Below, piece by piece: positions 25,898-34,345 of a DNA stretch of 64,000 bases. A program made the translations under genes and the position numbers. This stretch comes from Streptacidiphilus rugosus AM-16 (lineage in GTDB: Bacteria; Actinomycetota; Actinomycetes; Streptomycetales; Streptomycetaceae). The stretch is from NCBI RefSeq assembly GCF_000744655.1, contig NZ_JQMJ01000004.1:2728001-2792000 (forward strand), in the 5' to 3' direction. The notes beneath the pieces are model-generated. The model was not told the origin of the DNA. It was given only the letters and a program-made list of their open reading frames with translations, and did no database searches. Within the stretch, counting starts at the first letter, position 1. Each line of letters begins with the position of its first letter.

Positions 25898-27682
25898 GTG
25901 GCTGAGCTGCGCATCGCGGTCGACGCGGACCAGGACGGTCCGGGCGGACGGCTTCAGCCACTGGGTGAGGCCGGTCGGCCGATCGGCCCGGTCGAGCGGG
26001 TGCGGGATCTCGCCGCGGCGATGGCCGCCCGAGAGGCGGCGGAACGCCCGCGCTGGGTCTGGGCCGCCACGGACGAGATCTATCCGCGCCTCCTCCCCCG
26101 GCTCGCGGAGAGCCGGCTCGGCCGCTGCCATGACGTCAAGCTGGTCGAGCCGCTGCTGCTGGCCCACGAGGACCGCTACGGCGATCCGCGCTCCCTCGGG
26201 GCGGCCTGGGCACGCCTGAACGGCCTGCCGGTCCCTGACGACCTCCGGCTCGGCCTGGCCGAGGCGGAGACCGACGCCCACGCGCAGGACGCCCTCTTCG
26301 CCCCGGACCGCAGTCGGCTCGGGCCCGGCGTCGATCCGATGACCGCACTGGTCGCCGTACACGCCGAGCAACTGCGGCGTCTGGCCGCACTGCCCGAGAA
26401 GGTCGGGCCGGGCCTGCGCCTGCTCTGCGCGGCCGAGTCCGCCGGTGGTCTGGTGGCCGCCGAGATGGGCTACGACGGGCTGCCCTGGAGCACGGCGGTC
26501 CACGACGCCCTGCTCGCGGAGCTGCTCGGCGCCCGCCCGACGGCGGCCCAGGCCGCCAGCGGGGCGCGGCCGCCCAAGCTGGCGGCGCTGGCCGTCGAGC
26601 TGCAGGAGGCCCTGGGCGGGCGGCAGATCAATCCCGACTCCCCCGGTCAGGTGCTGCGGGCCTTCGCCGAGCAGGGCGTGAGTCTGCCCTCGACCAGGAA
26701 CTACCTGCTGCGCCAGGTCGACCACCCGGCCGCGCCGCTGCTGCTGCGCTACAAGGAGCTGTCCCGCATCTACGCCGCGCACGCCTGGGCCTGGCGCGAC
26801 GCGTGGGTGCGCTCGGGCAGGTTCCGCCCGGAGTACGTGGTCGGCGGCGTCGTGTCCGGCCGCTGGGCCAGCCGCGGTGGCGGTGCGCTGCAGATCCCGC
26901 GCATCCTGCGCGGAGCGGTCGTGGCCGATCCGGGCTGGCGGCTCGTGGTGGCCGACGCCGGCCAGCTGGAGCCGCGGGTGCTCGCGGCCCTGTCGGGCGA
27001 CCCGGGCCTCATCCGCGCCGGCGCGGCGGGCGACCTGTACGCCGGGCTCGCGGCCGACGCGTTCGGCGGCGACCGGGCGCGGGCGAAGCTCGGCCTGCTC
27101 GGCGCGATGTACGGACAGACCAGCGGCGAGGTGGGTCCGCTGCTCGCGGTGCTGCGTCGGCGCTTTCCCCAGGCCATGGGGCTGGTGGAGGCCGCCGCCC
27201 GGACCGGCGAGTCGGGTGGCGTGGTCCAGTCCCGGCTGGGGCGGGTATGTCCGCCGCCGTCCGCCTCCTGGCAGGACGTCACCGCGGCGCCCGGCGAGGA
27301 GGGCGAGGACCGGGCCGGATCGGCGGCGCGGTCCCGCGGCCGGTTCACCCGCAACTTCGTCATCCAGGCCAGCGCCGCGGACTGGGCTCTCGCCCTGATC
27401 GCCGCGCTGCGCCGACGGCTCGCCGAGATCCCGGCGGCCGGGGAGGGCGGACGGCCTCGTCTGGTCTTCTTCCAGCACGACGAGATCGTGGTGCACAGTC
27501 CCGCTCCGCTTGCCGAGGCGGTCGCGGCGGCGGTGACCGCCTCGGCCGAGGAGGCGCGGCGGCTGGTCTTCGGCGACACCCCGGTGCACTTCCCGATGGA
27601 CACGCACATCGTGGAGCGCTACGCCGACGCCAAGGACGGCGACCGTGCGGACGCCGACACGGAACTGGACGAGGAGTACTGA
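25898..27682 (+). CDS. Family A DNA polymerase (actinobacterial 3'-5' exonuclease/polymerase type)
   Basis: 594 residues from GTG 25898 (gggacgag upstream); the longer frame is not needed. The C-terminal half is a Pol I-like polymerase: motif A LVVADAGQLEPRVLAALSGD with the metal-binding Asp, motif B RARAKLGLLGAMYGQ with Arg754, Lys758 and Tyr766 equivalents, and motif C FFQHDEIVVH with the second Asp. The N-terminal region resembles the degenerate exonuclease domain of a streptomycete protein annotated as bifunctional exonuclease/polymerase; I see no clear DxE exonuclease motif. At 594 residues it is far shorter than PolA and lacks the 5' nuclease domain. Role likely in repair. Confidence 0.9.
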   Translation: MAELRIAVDADQDGPGGRLQPLGEAGRPIGPVERVRDLAAAMAAREAAERPRWVWAATDEIYPRLLPRLAESRLGRCHDVKLVEPLLLAHEDRYGDPRSLGAAWARLNGLPVPDDLRLGLAEAETDAHAQDALFAPDRSRLGPGVDPMTALVAVHAEQLRRLAALPEKVGPGLRLLCAAESAGGLVAAEMGYDGLPWSTAVHDALLAELLGARPTAAQAASGARPPKLAALAVELQEALGGRQINPDSPGQVLRAFAEQGVSLPSTRNYLLRQVDHPAAPLLLRYKELSRIYAAHAWAWRDAWVRSGRFRPEYVVGGVVSGRWASRGGGALQIPRILRGAVVADPGWRLVVADAGQLEPRVLAALSGDPGLIRAGAAGDLYAGLAADAFGGDRARAKLGLLGAMYGQTSGEVGPLLAVLRRRFPQAMGLVEAAARTGESGGVVQSRLGRVCPPPSASWQDVTAAPGEEGEDRAGSAARSRGRFTRNFVIQASAADWALALIAALRRRLAEIPAAGEGGRPRLVFFQHDEIVVHSPAPLAEAVAAAVTASAEEARRLVFGDTPVHFPMDTHIVERYADAKDGDRADADTELDEEY

Positions 27683-27760
27683 GGACGAGGAGCACGGGGG
27701 ACGGGCAGGACCGGGTGCGAGCGGTCCGCCGGGCGCCGTGACCTCGCGCGGTCGCGTCGC

Positions 27761-28081
27761 CTACTGCCCCGGGCGGCCTACGAGCCGCCAAAGGCCGGGG
27801 AAGGCGGCGTCCACCTCGGCGCGTCTGACCCGGTTGACCCGGCGGGCCCCCTCGTCGCGCTGCTCGATGAGCCCGGCGTCGCGCAGGACGGCGAAGTGGT
27901 GGCTGAGCCCGGCCTTGCCGACCGGCACGTCGAACGTGCCGCAGCCGCGCGACCAGTCCTCGCTCTCCCAGAGCTGGCGGACGATCTCCAGCCGCACCGG
28001 GTCGGCGAGCGCGGCGAAGACCGTCTCCACCGCGACCTCCGAAGGATGGCGGTGCTGGGGTGCGGGGCGATGGCCGGCCAT
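27761..28081 (-). CDS. ArsR family winged-helix transcriptional regulator
   Basis: 106 residues from ATG 28081, with AAAGGTGG about 8 bases upstream. The fold is clear: VFAALADPVRLEIVRQLWE, VGKAGLSHHFAVLRDAGLIE recognition helix and a QRDEGARRVNRVRR wing. One cysteine occurs (SRGCGTF), not the CVC metal site of true ArsR, so the signal may be redox or a small molecule. It diverges from the quinone oxidoreductase gene and probably represses it. Confidence 0.92.
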   Translation of the reverse strand: MAGHRPAPQHRHPSEVAVETVFAALADPVRLEIVRQLWESEDWSRGCGTFDVPVGKAGLSHHFAVLRDAGLIEQRDEGARRVNRVRRAEVDAAFPGLWRLVGRPGQ

Positions 28082-28113
28082 GGACTGCCACCTTTCGGGC
28101 CAGGGGACTTGAA

Positions 28114-28162
28114 GTGTTCGATGAAAGTCATACACTCATGGTGTTCGACCTTCACCGAACAC
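28114..28162. promoter_or_regulatory. ArsR-type operator cluster between the regulator and the quinone oxidoreductase
   Basis: GTGTTCG at 28141-28147 pairs with CGAACAC at 28156-28162 as an inverted repeat with 8-base spacer. A further GTGTTCG lies at 28114-28120 in an imperfect dyad with ATACACT. The sites sit in the 104-base gap between two divergent genes. Confidence 0.6.
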
Positions 28163-28185
28163 TCTACCGCTGGGGGATGTCTGCC

Positions 28186-29160
28186 ATGCGTGCTGTCGAG
28201 TTCGAAAACCTGGGCGGCCCCGAGGTGCTGCGCGTCGTCGAGGCGCCGACACCGGAGCCGGGGCCCGGGCAGGTCGCCGTGGACGTGGCCTGGTCCGGCG
28301 TCAACTTCGCCGACGCCAAGGCCCGCTCGGTCGGCTACCGGGTCGAGTCCTTCCCCTTCCGGCCGGGCCTTGAGGTCTCCGGCACCGTCCGCGCGGTGGG
28401 GACCGGAGTCACCGGGCTGACCGTGGGACAGCACGTGGCGGCGATGCTGAACGGCGGCGGCTACGCGGAGACCGTGCTGGTCCCCGCCGAGACGACCTTC
28501 GCCCTGCCCGCCGCGCTCGATCTCAGGGACGCCGCCGCCCTGACCACCGTCCTGGCCACCGGCTACGCGCTGATCCACGATGTGGCCCGGCTGCGCGAGG
28601 GGGAGAGCGTGCTGGTCCAGGGCGCCGCCGGCGGCGTGGGAACGGTGACCGGACAGCTGGCCCGCGCGGCGGGCGCCGGACAGGTCTTCGGCGTCGTCTC
28701 CAAGGCCGAGAAGGCCGCCTATGCGAAGGACTTCGGATACGACGAGGTCTTCGTCGGCGAGGACTTCGACGAGCAGGTGCTGCGGGCTACCGGCGGTCGC
28801 GGCGTCGACGTCGCGCTCGATCCGGTGGGCGGCGAGAGCTGGCGCCGGAGCGTCGCCTCACTGGCCCGGTACGGCCGGGCGGTCGCCTTCGGCAACGCCA
28901 GCGAGGCCGCGCCCTGGCAGATCGGGTTCGGCGACCTGGCCGTGCGCGGGCTCTCCGTCTCCGGCTTCAGCATCCTCGGTCTGGGCGCCACCGACCCAGC
29001 CGGGCTGCGCGCGCTGACCGAGCGGGCCTTCCAGGAGGCCGAGCGCGCCGGGATCACCGTGCCGATCACGGCGGAGTTCCCGCTGGAGGAGGCCGGGAAG
29101 GCGCACGAGCTGCTGGAGAGCCGGTCCAGCACCGGCAAGCTGCTGCTGCGGGTCGACTGA
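28186..29160 (+). CDS. NADPH:quinone oxidoreductase, medium-chain reductase family
   Basis: 324 residues from ATG 28186, preferred to ATG 28177 because GGGGG is 9 bases upstream of the former and touches the latter. It starts MRAVEFENLGGPEVLR, has SGVNFADAKARSVGY, PGLEVSGTVRAVG, the nucleotide-binding QGAAGGVGTVTGQLA and the typical C-terminal FPLEEAGKAHELLESRSSTGK. No zinc-site cysteines. Its divergent ArsR neighbour and the operator repeats suggest induction by quinones or electrophiles. Confidence 0.92.
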   Translation: MRAVEFENLGGPEVLRVVEAPTPEPGPGQVAVDVAWSGVNFADAKARSVGYRVESFPFRPGLEVSGTVRAVGTGVTGLTVGQHVAAMLNGGGYAETVLVPAETTFALPAALDLRDAAALTTVLATGYALIHDVARLREGESVLVQGAAGGVGTVTGQLARAAGAGQVFGVVSKAEKAAYAKDFGYDEVFVGEDFDEQVLRATGGRGVDVALDPVGGESWRRSVASLARYGRAVAFGNASEAAPWQIGFGDLAVRGLSVSGFSILGLGATDPAGLRALTERAFQEAERAGITVPITAEFPLEEAGKAHELLESRSSTGKLLLRVD

Positions 29161-29229
29161 GGCTCCTCTCCGGCCCGGCGGCGGGCGGGCTGAGCGGCGG
29201 GCGGGCCCACTCGGTGGCATAGTCGGCGC

Positions 29230-29709
29230 GTGCTCCTCACCACACCCCGCCTGCGGCTCTGCCTCGCCGCTCCGCCGTTCGACCCCTCCGCGTTCGACTG
29301 GATCACGGACGCGCCGGGGCCCGGCGTCTGGGAGCTCGCCGGCATCGCCGCCCGCGCGGCGGAGGTGGAGTGGTACCAGCCGCCCTGGGGCCTGTACGTG
29401 ATCGTCCGTACGGCGGACGAGCGGGCCCTCGGCGGCATCGGCTTCCACGGGCCCCCTGGACCGGCCGGGGAGGTCGAGCTCGGCTACGAACTCGCACCCG
29501 CCGCACGCGGGGCGGGCTACGCCACGGAGGCGGTCCGCGCCCTCGCCGCCCTCGCCCTGGACTCCCCCGACGTCCGCGCGGTGACCGCCCGCACCATCCG
29601 CGACAACACCGCCTCCCAGGCGGTCCTCCTCCGCTGCGGCTTCACCCGTGTACCGGTCCCGCCCCCGGACGGCATGACCCACTTCCGCCTGACCCGCGCC
29701 CTCGGCTGA
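29230..29709 (+). CDS. GNAT family N-acetyltransferase (RimJ/RimL-like)
   Basis: 159 residues from GTG 29230. MLLTTPRLRLCLA opening, VELGYELAPAARGAGYATEAV acetyl-CoA pyrophosphate loop (RGAGYA) and TIRDNTASQAVLLRCGF are the usual motifs of the group that acetylates protein N-termini or small amines. The acceptor is unknown. Confidence 0.88.
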   Translation: MLLTTPRLRLCLAAPPFDPSAFDWITDAPGPGVWELAGIAARAAEVEWYQPPWGLYVIVRTADERALGGIGFHGPPGPAGEVELGYELAPAARGAGYATEAVRALAALALDSPDVRAVTARTIRDNTASQAVLLRCGFTRVPVPPPDGMTHFRLTRALG

Positions 29710-29937
29710 CCGCGCCGCCGACGAGAACGGCGGCCGCGTCATCCCCGCCGGTGGACCCCGCAGCCGCGCGGGCGGGTCGCCCGGTCCTCCCACCGACCCG
29801 ACCGGTGTGGGCCCCGCGAGAATCCGGGCACAACGGTCCGGTCCCTGAGCGCGGAGCGCGCTGGAAAGGCGCGGGCTCGCGAGCCGCCCCCGGCGCGCCG
29901 ACGGCCGCCCCGCCCGGTCGCACCGGCCGCCCCACCG

Positions 29938-30159
29938 CCCCGGCACCTCCCCCGCGCCGGTCCGGAGGTCCGTCCCGGGCCGCCCCGGCACCTCTCCCGG
30001 GCCTCCCAGGCGTCCGTCTCCCCTTCGCCCCGGCACCTCCCCGCGCCGGTCCGGCGGTCCGGCCCAGGCCGCCCCGGCACCGCCCCCGGGCCTCCCGGGC
30101 GCCCGTCCGCCGCCGCCCCGGCATCGCCCCCGCGCCGCCTCGGGTGTCCGTCCCGGATA
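29938..30159. repeat. Five-copy 44-45-bp GC-rich tandem repeat before hrpA
   Basis: Units begin with CCCCGGCAYC at 29938, 29983, 30028, 30072 and 30116 (periods 45, 45, 44, 44). Units 1 and 3 continue TCCCCGCGCCGGTCCGG; units 2 and 4 continue with CCCGGGCCTCCC. They therefore alternate in two types. The repeat fills the 496-base gap between the GNAT gene and hrpA, where I see no gene. Confidence 0.8.
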
Positions 30160-30205
30160 ACGGTTCGACAAGGCAGGTCCCCTCTTGCGTACGCTTGTCT
30201 GCGCA

Positions 30206-33200
30206 ATGGGAACCCAGCCGCAGAACACCGCCACCTCTCGCCGTCCGCGCTCCGCGCCCCGCGCCGTCGCCTCCGGGCCCGTCGGGGCACTCGCCGCACG
30301 GCTGAGTGCGCTCTCGCTCCGTGACGAGGAGCGCCTCGGGCGCAGACTCGAAGGCCTGCGGAAGGTGCGTGAGCCGGAGAAGCGCGAACGCGCGCTCGCC
30401 GCGATCACCGCCGAGGTCGAGGCCGCCGAGCTGCGGCTGGAGGACCGGCGGGCGTCGGTGCCGACCCCGGTGTATCCCGAGGGGCTGCCGGTCAGCGCCC
30501 GCAAGGACGACATCCTCGCGGCGATCAGGGACCACCAGGTCGTGATCATCGCCGGTGAGACCGGCTCCGGCAAGACCACGCAGATTCCCAAGATGTGCCT
30601 GGAGCTCGGGCGCGGCGTCCGCGGCCTGATCGGGCACACCCAGCCCCGCAGGATCGCCGCCCGCACCGTCGCCGAACGCGTCGCGGAGGAGCTCGGCACC
30701 GAGCTCGGCGACACCGTCGGCTGGAAGGTCCGCTTCACCGACCAGGTGAGCGAGCGGACCGCCGTGAAGGTGATGACCGACGGCATCCTGCTCGCCGAGA
30801 TCCAGAACGACCGGCTGCTCCGCCAGTACGACACGCTGATCATCGACGAGGCCCACGAGCGCAGCCTCAACATCGACTTCATCCTCGGCTACCTGAAGCA
30901 GCTGCTGCCCAAGCGCCCCGACCTCAAGGTCGTGATCACCTCCGCGACCATCGACCCCGAGCGCTTCGCCCATCACTTCGCCGATCCGACGTCCGGTGAG
31001 AACGCGCCGATCATCGAGGTCTCCGGCCGGACCTACCCCGTCGAGGTCCGCTACCGCCCCATCATCGAGGACGGCGACGAGGACGATCCCGGCGCGGACA
31101 TCGACCGGGACCGCGACCAGGTACAGGCGATCTGCGACGCCGTGGACGAGCTCGGCCGGGAGGGGCAGGGCGACATCCTCGTCTTCCTCTCCGGGGAGCG
31201 CGAGATCCGCGACACCGCCGAGGCGCTCGAGAAGCAGAAGCTGAAGTTCACCGAGGTCGTCCCGCTCTACGCCCGGCTCTCCTCCGCCGAGCAGCACCGC
31301 GTCTTCCAGCCGCACTCCGGCCGCCGGATCGTGCTGGCCACCAACGTCGCCGAGACCTCCCTCACCGTCCCCGGCATCCGGTACGTCATCGATCCCGGCA
31401 CCGCGCGCATCTCCCGCTACAGCCATCGCACGAAGGTCCAGCGCCTGCCCATCGAGGCGGTCTCGCAGGCCAGCGCCAACCAGCGCAAGGGCCGTTGCGG
31501 CCGCACCAGCGACGGCATCTGCATCCGGCTCTACTCCGAGGATGACTTCCTCGGCCGCCCGGAGTTCACCGACCCGGAGATCCTGCGCACCAATCTCGCC
31601 TCGGTCATCCTGCAGATGACGGCCGCCGGGCTCGGCGACATCACCGCCTTCCCGTTCCTTGAGCCGCCGGACCGCCGCAACATCAAGGACGGCGTCGACC
31701 TGCTCCAGGAGCTGCACGCGCTGGAGGCCGGCGCCCCCGCCCAGGGACGGCAGATGCGGCTGACGCCGATAGGCCGCAAGCTCGCCCAGTTGCCGGTCGA
31801 CCCTCGGCTCGCCCGGATGGTGCTGGAGGCCGAGCAGCACGGCGTCATCCGCGAGGTCATGGTCATCGCCGCCGCGCTCTCCATCCAGGACCCGCGCGAG
31901 CGGCCGGTCGAGAAGCGCGCCCACGCGGACCAGCTGCACGCCCGCTTCACCGACCCGACCTCGGACTTCCTCACCTACCTCAACCTCTGGCGCTATCTGA
32001 AGCAGCAGCAGAAGGCGCTCAGCAGCAGCCAGTTCCGACGCACCTGCAAGGCCGAGTTCCTGAACTACCTGCGCATCCGCGAATGGCAGGACATCGACGC
32101 GCAGCTGCGGCAGGTCGCCAAGTCGCTCGACGTGAACCTGGGCGAGCCGCACATGCCCGACGAGGTCGACGGCGACGCGGTGCACCGCTCGCTGCTGGCC
32201 GGGCTGCTCTCGCACGTGGGCTCCAAGGACGCCGAGAAGCAGGAGTACTTCGGTGCGCGCGGCGCCAAGTTCGCCGTGTTCCCCGGCTCCGCGCTGTTCA
32301 AGAAGACGCCCGCCTGGGTGATGGCGGCCGAGCTGGTGGAGACCTCCAGGCTCTGGGCCAGGATCGCCGCCAAGGTCGAACCGCAGTGGATCGAGCAGCT
32401 GGCGTCCCACCTGGTCAAACGCACCTACAGCGAGCCGCACTGGGAGAAGGACCGGGGCCAGGTCGTGGCCTTCGAACGGGTCACCCTCTACGGGCTGACG
32501 CTCGTCGCCGGACGCAAGGTCGGCTACGGCTCCATCGACCCCGAGCTCTCCCGTGAGCTGTTCATCCGGCGCGCGCTGGTCGAGGGCGAGTGGCGTACGC
32601 ACCACCGCTTCTTCCACGACAACCGCAAGCTCCTCGACGAGGTCGAGGAGCTGGAGAACCGCGCCCGCCGCCGGGACATCCTGGTGGACGAGGAGACCCT
32701 CTTCGACTTCTACGACCAGCGGGTAGGGCAAGAGGTCGTCTCCGGCGCACACTTCGACAGCTGGTGGAAGAAGACCCACCGGGCCAGGCCCGAGCTGCTC
32801 ACCTTCACCCCGGAGCTGCTGGTCAACGACGGGGCCGAGGCGGTCACCGAGCGGGACTACCCCTCCGTCTGGCGTCAGGGCGATCTCGAACTGCCGCTGA
32901 CCTACCAGTTCGAGCCGGGGACCGAGCAGGACGGCGTCACCGTCCACATTCCGCTCACCCTGCTCAACCAGGTACGCCCGGCCGGCTTCGACTGGCAGAT
33001 CCCCGGGCTGCGCGAAGAGCTGGTCACCGCCCTGATCCGCTCGCTGCCCAAGGCGCTGCGCCGCAACTTCGTGCCGGCTCCCGACTACGCCAGGCGGCTG
33101 ATGCACACGCTGGCCAAGCGGGATCCCGAGGCCGACGACAAGCCACTGGTCGAGATCCTGGAGTGGCAGCTGCACCACCTGCGCGGCATCCCGGTCCCCC

Positions 33201-34234
33201 GCGACAACTGGAACCCCGACGCGGTCCCCGACCATCTGCGAATCACCTTCAGGGTCGAGGACGAGCGCGGCCGCAAGCTGGCCGAGGCGAAGAACCTGGA
33301 CCGGCTCAAGCTGGAGCTGAAGTCCCGCACCCAGCAGGCCATCGCCAAGGCGGCCGGCGGGCTGGAGAAGCGCGGCCTCACGGACTGGACCATCGGCGAG
33401 CTGCCGCACACCTTCGAGCAGAAGCGCGGCGCGCAGACCGTCAAGGGCTACCCGGCGCTGGTCGACGACGGCGACTCGGTCTCGGTGCAGTTGCTCGACA
33501 CCCCGCACGAGCAGCAGCGCGCGATGGCGGCGGGCACGCGGCGACTGCTGCTGCTCGGCGTCAACTCGCCGGTCAACTCGATCCAGTCGCGGCTCGGCAA
33601 CGGCGCGAAGCTGGCGCTGGCCGCCAACCCGCACGGCAGCACGGAGGCGCTCTTCGCCGACTGTCTCACGGCCGCCGCGGACAAGCTGATCGCGGACGCG
33701 GGCGGCCCGGCCTGGGACGGCGAGGACTACGCGAAGCTGCGCGACCACGTCCGCGGGGAGCTGTACGACACGACCGCGGAGGCGGTGATCCGGACCGCGA
33801 ACGTGCTGGCCGTGCACCACCGGGTACAGGAGCGGCTCAAGGGCATCGGCAACAGCCTCGCCCTGCTGACCGGCCTGACCGACGTCCGAGCCCAGCTCAA
33901 GGAGCTGGTGCATCCGGGCTTCGTGACGGAGACGGGAGTGCGTCGCCTGCCCGACCTGCAGCGCTACCTCAAGGCGGTCGAGCGCCGTCTGGTCAAGCTG
34001 CAGGACGACCCGATCCGCGACCGGGACCGCACCAGCGCGATCATCCGGATGCAGGACGCCAGGGCCGAGCTCCTCGCCGAGCTACCGCCCGAGCGCAGGG
34101 ACGAGGAGGGCGTGCAGCAGATCCGATGGATGATCGAGGAGCTGCGGGTCAGCCTCTGGGCGCAGCCCCTGGGCACCCCGTACTCGATCTCCGAGCAGCG
34201 GATCCTGCGGGCGATCGAGGCGCTGCTGCAGTAG
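30206..34234 (+). CDS. hrpA: ATP-dependent RNA helicase HrpA
   Basis: 1342 residues from ATG 30206 (MGTQPQNTATSRRPR), close to the usual length of HrpA. The DEAH-box helicase core has Walker A AGETGSGKTTQIP near residue 117, DEAH at 214-217, TSATID, LATNVAETSLTVPGIRYVID and QRKGRCGR. The winged-helix, ratchet and OB-type domains follow, and the long C-terminal region is the HrpA-specific DUF3418. It unwinds RNA and is thought to help mRNA processing or resolve stalled ribosomes. No ribosome binding site is obvious before the ATG, so the message may be leaderless or start a few codons earlier at 30185. Confidence 0.96.
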   Translation: MGTQPQNTATSRRPRSAPRAVASGPVGALAARLSALSLRDEERLGRRLEGLRKVREPEKRERALAAITAEVEAAELRLEDRRASVPTPVYPEGLPVSARKDDILAAIRDHQVVIIAGETGSGKTTQIPKMCLELGRGVRGLIGHTQPRRIAARTVAERVAEELGTELGDTVGWKVRFTDQVSERTAVKVMTDGILLAEIQNDRLLRQYDTLIIDEAHERSLNIDFILGYLKQLLPKRPDLKVVITSATIDPERFAHHFADPTSGENAPIIEVSGRTYPVEVRYRPIIEDGDEDDPGADIDRDRDQVQAICDAVDELGREGQGDILVFLSGEREIRDTAEALEKQKLKFTEVVPLYARLSSAEQHRVFQPHSGRRIVLATNVAETSLTVPGIRYVIDPGTARISRYSHRTKVQRLPIEAVSQASANQRKGRCGRTSDGICIRLYSEDDFLGRPEFTDPEILRTNLASVILQMTAAGLGDITAFPFLEPPDRRNIKDGVDLLQELHALEAGAPAQGRQMRLTPIGRKLAQLPVDPRLARMVLEAEQHGVIREVMVIAAALSIQDPRERPVEKRAHADQLHARFTDPTSDFLTYLNLWRYLKQQQKALSSSQFRRTCKAEFLNYLRIREWQDIDAQLRQVAKSLDVNLGEPHMPDEVDGDAVHRSLLAGLLSHVGSKDAEKQEYFGARGAKFAVFPGSALFKKTPAWVMAAELVETSRLWARIAAKVEPQWIEQLASHLVKRTYSEPHWEKDRGQVVAFERVTLYGLTLVAGRKVGYGSIDPELSRELFIRRALVEGEWRTHHRFFHDNRKLLDEVEELENRARRRDILVDEETLFDFYDQRVGQEVVSGAHFDSWWKKTHRARPELLTFTPELLVNDGAEAVTERDYPSVWRQGDLELPLTYQFEPGTEQDGVTVHIPLTLLNQVRPAGFDWQIPGLREELVTALIRSLPKALRRNFVPAPDYARRLMHTLAKRDPEADDKPLVEILEWQLHHLRGIPVPRDNWNPDAVPDHLRITFRVEDERGRKLAEAKNLDRLKLELKSRTQQAIAKAAGGLEKRGLTDWTIGELPHTFEQKRGAQTVKGYPALVDDGDSVSVQLLDTPHEQQRAMAAGTRRLLLLGVNSPVNSIQSRLGNGAKLALAANPHGSTEALFADCLTAAADKLIADAGGPAWDGEDYAKLRDHVRGELYDTTAEAVIRTANVLAVHHRVQERLKGIGNSLALLTGLTDVRAQLKELVHPGFVTETGVRRLPDLQRYLKAVERRLVKLQDDPIRDRDRTSAIIRMQDARAELLAELPPERRDEEGVQQIRWMIEELRVSLWAQPLGTPYSISEQRILRAIEALLQ

Positions 34235-34308
34235 GCCGGGGCTCGGCGACGGGCAGCGCGGCGCTGGGGCAATCGTCGCGGTTGCCGGGTATCGGAACCT
34301 TCGTTCGG

Positions 34309-34335
34309 TAAACTGGATCCCCTTGTCGACAAGGG
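34309..34335 (+). promoter_or_regulatory. -10-like hexamer and 16-bp palindrome before the peptide synthetase gene
   Basis: TAAACT (34309-34314) fits TANNNT; the perfect palindrome CCCTTGTCGACAAGGG (34320-34335) lies where transcription would start, 10 bases before the ATG at 34346. A repressor on this site would block initiation. Confidence 0.5.
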
Positions 34336-34345
34336 ACGAGGGCCG

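Noticed and set aside
20233-27682. Prophage or integrated element from ssb, clamp and polymerase genes
   Set aside because: No integrase, structural genes or attachment repeats, and interspersed with housekeeping-type genes such as ettA.
29938-30159. CRISPR array
   Set aside because: Units are contiguous without unique spacers and no cas genes are present.
29642-33913. 1423-codon open frame antisense to hrpA
   Set aside because: Shadow of hrpA; composition is not protein-like and it spans the 45-bp repeat.
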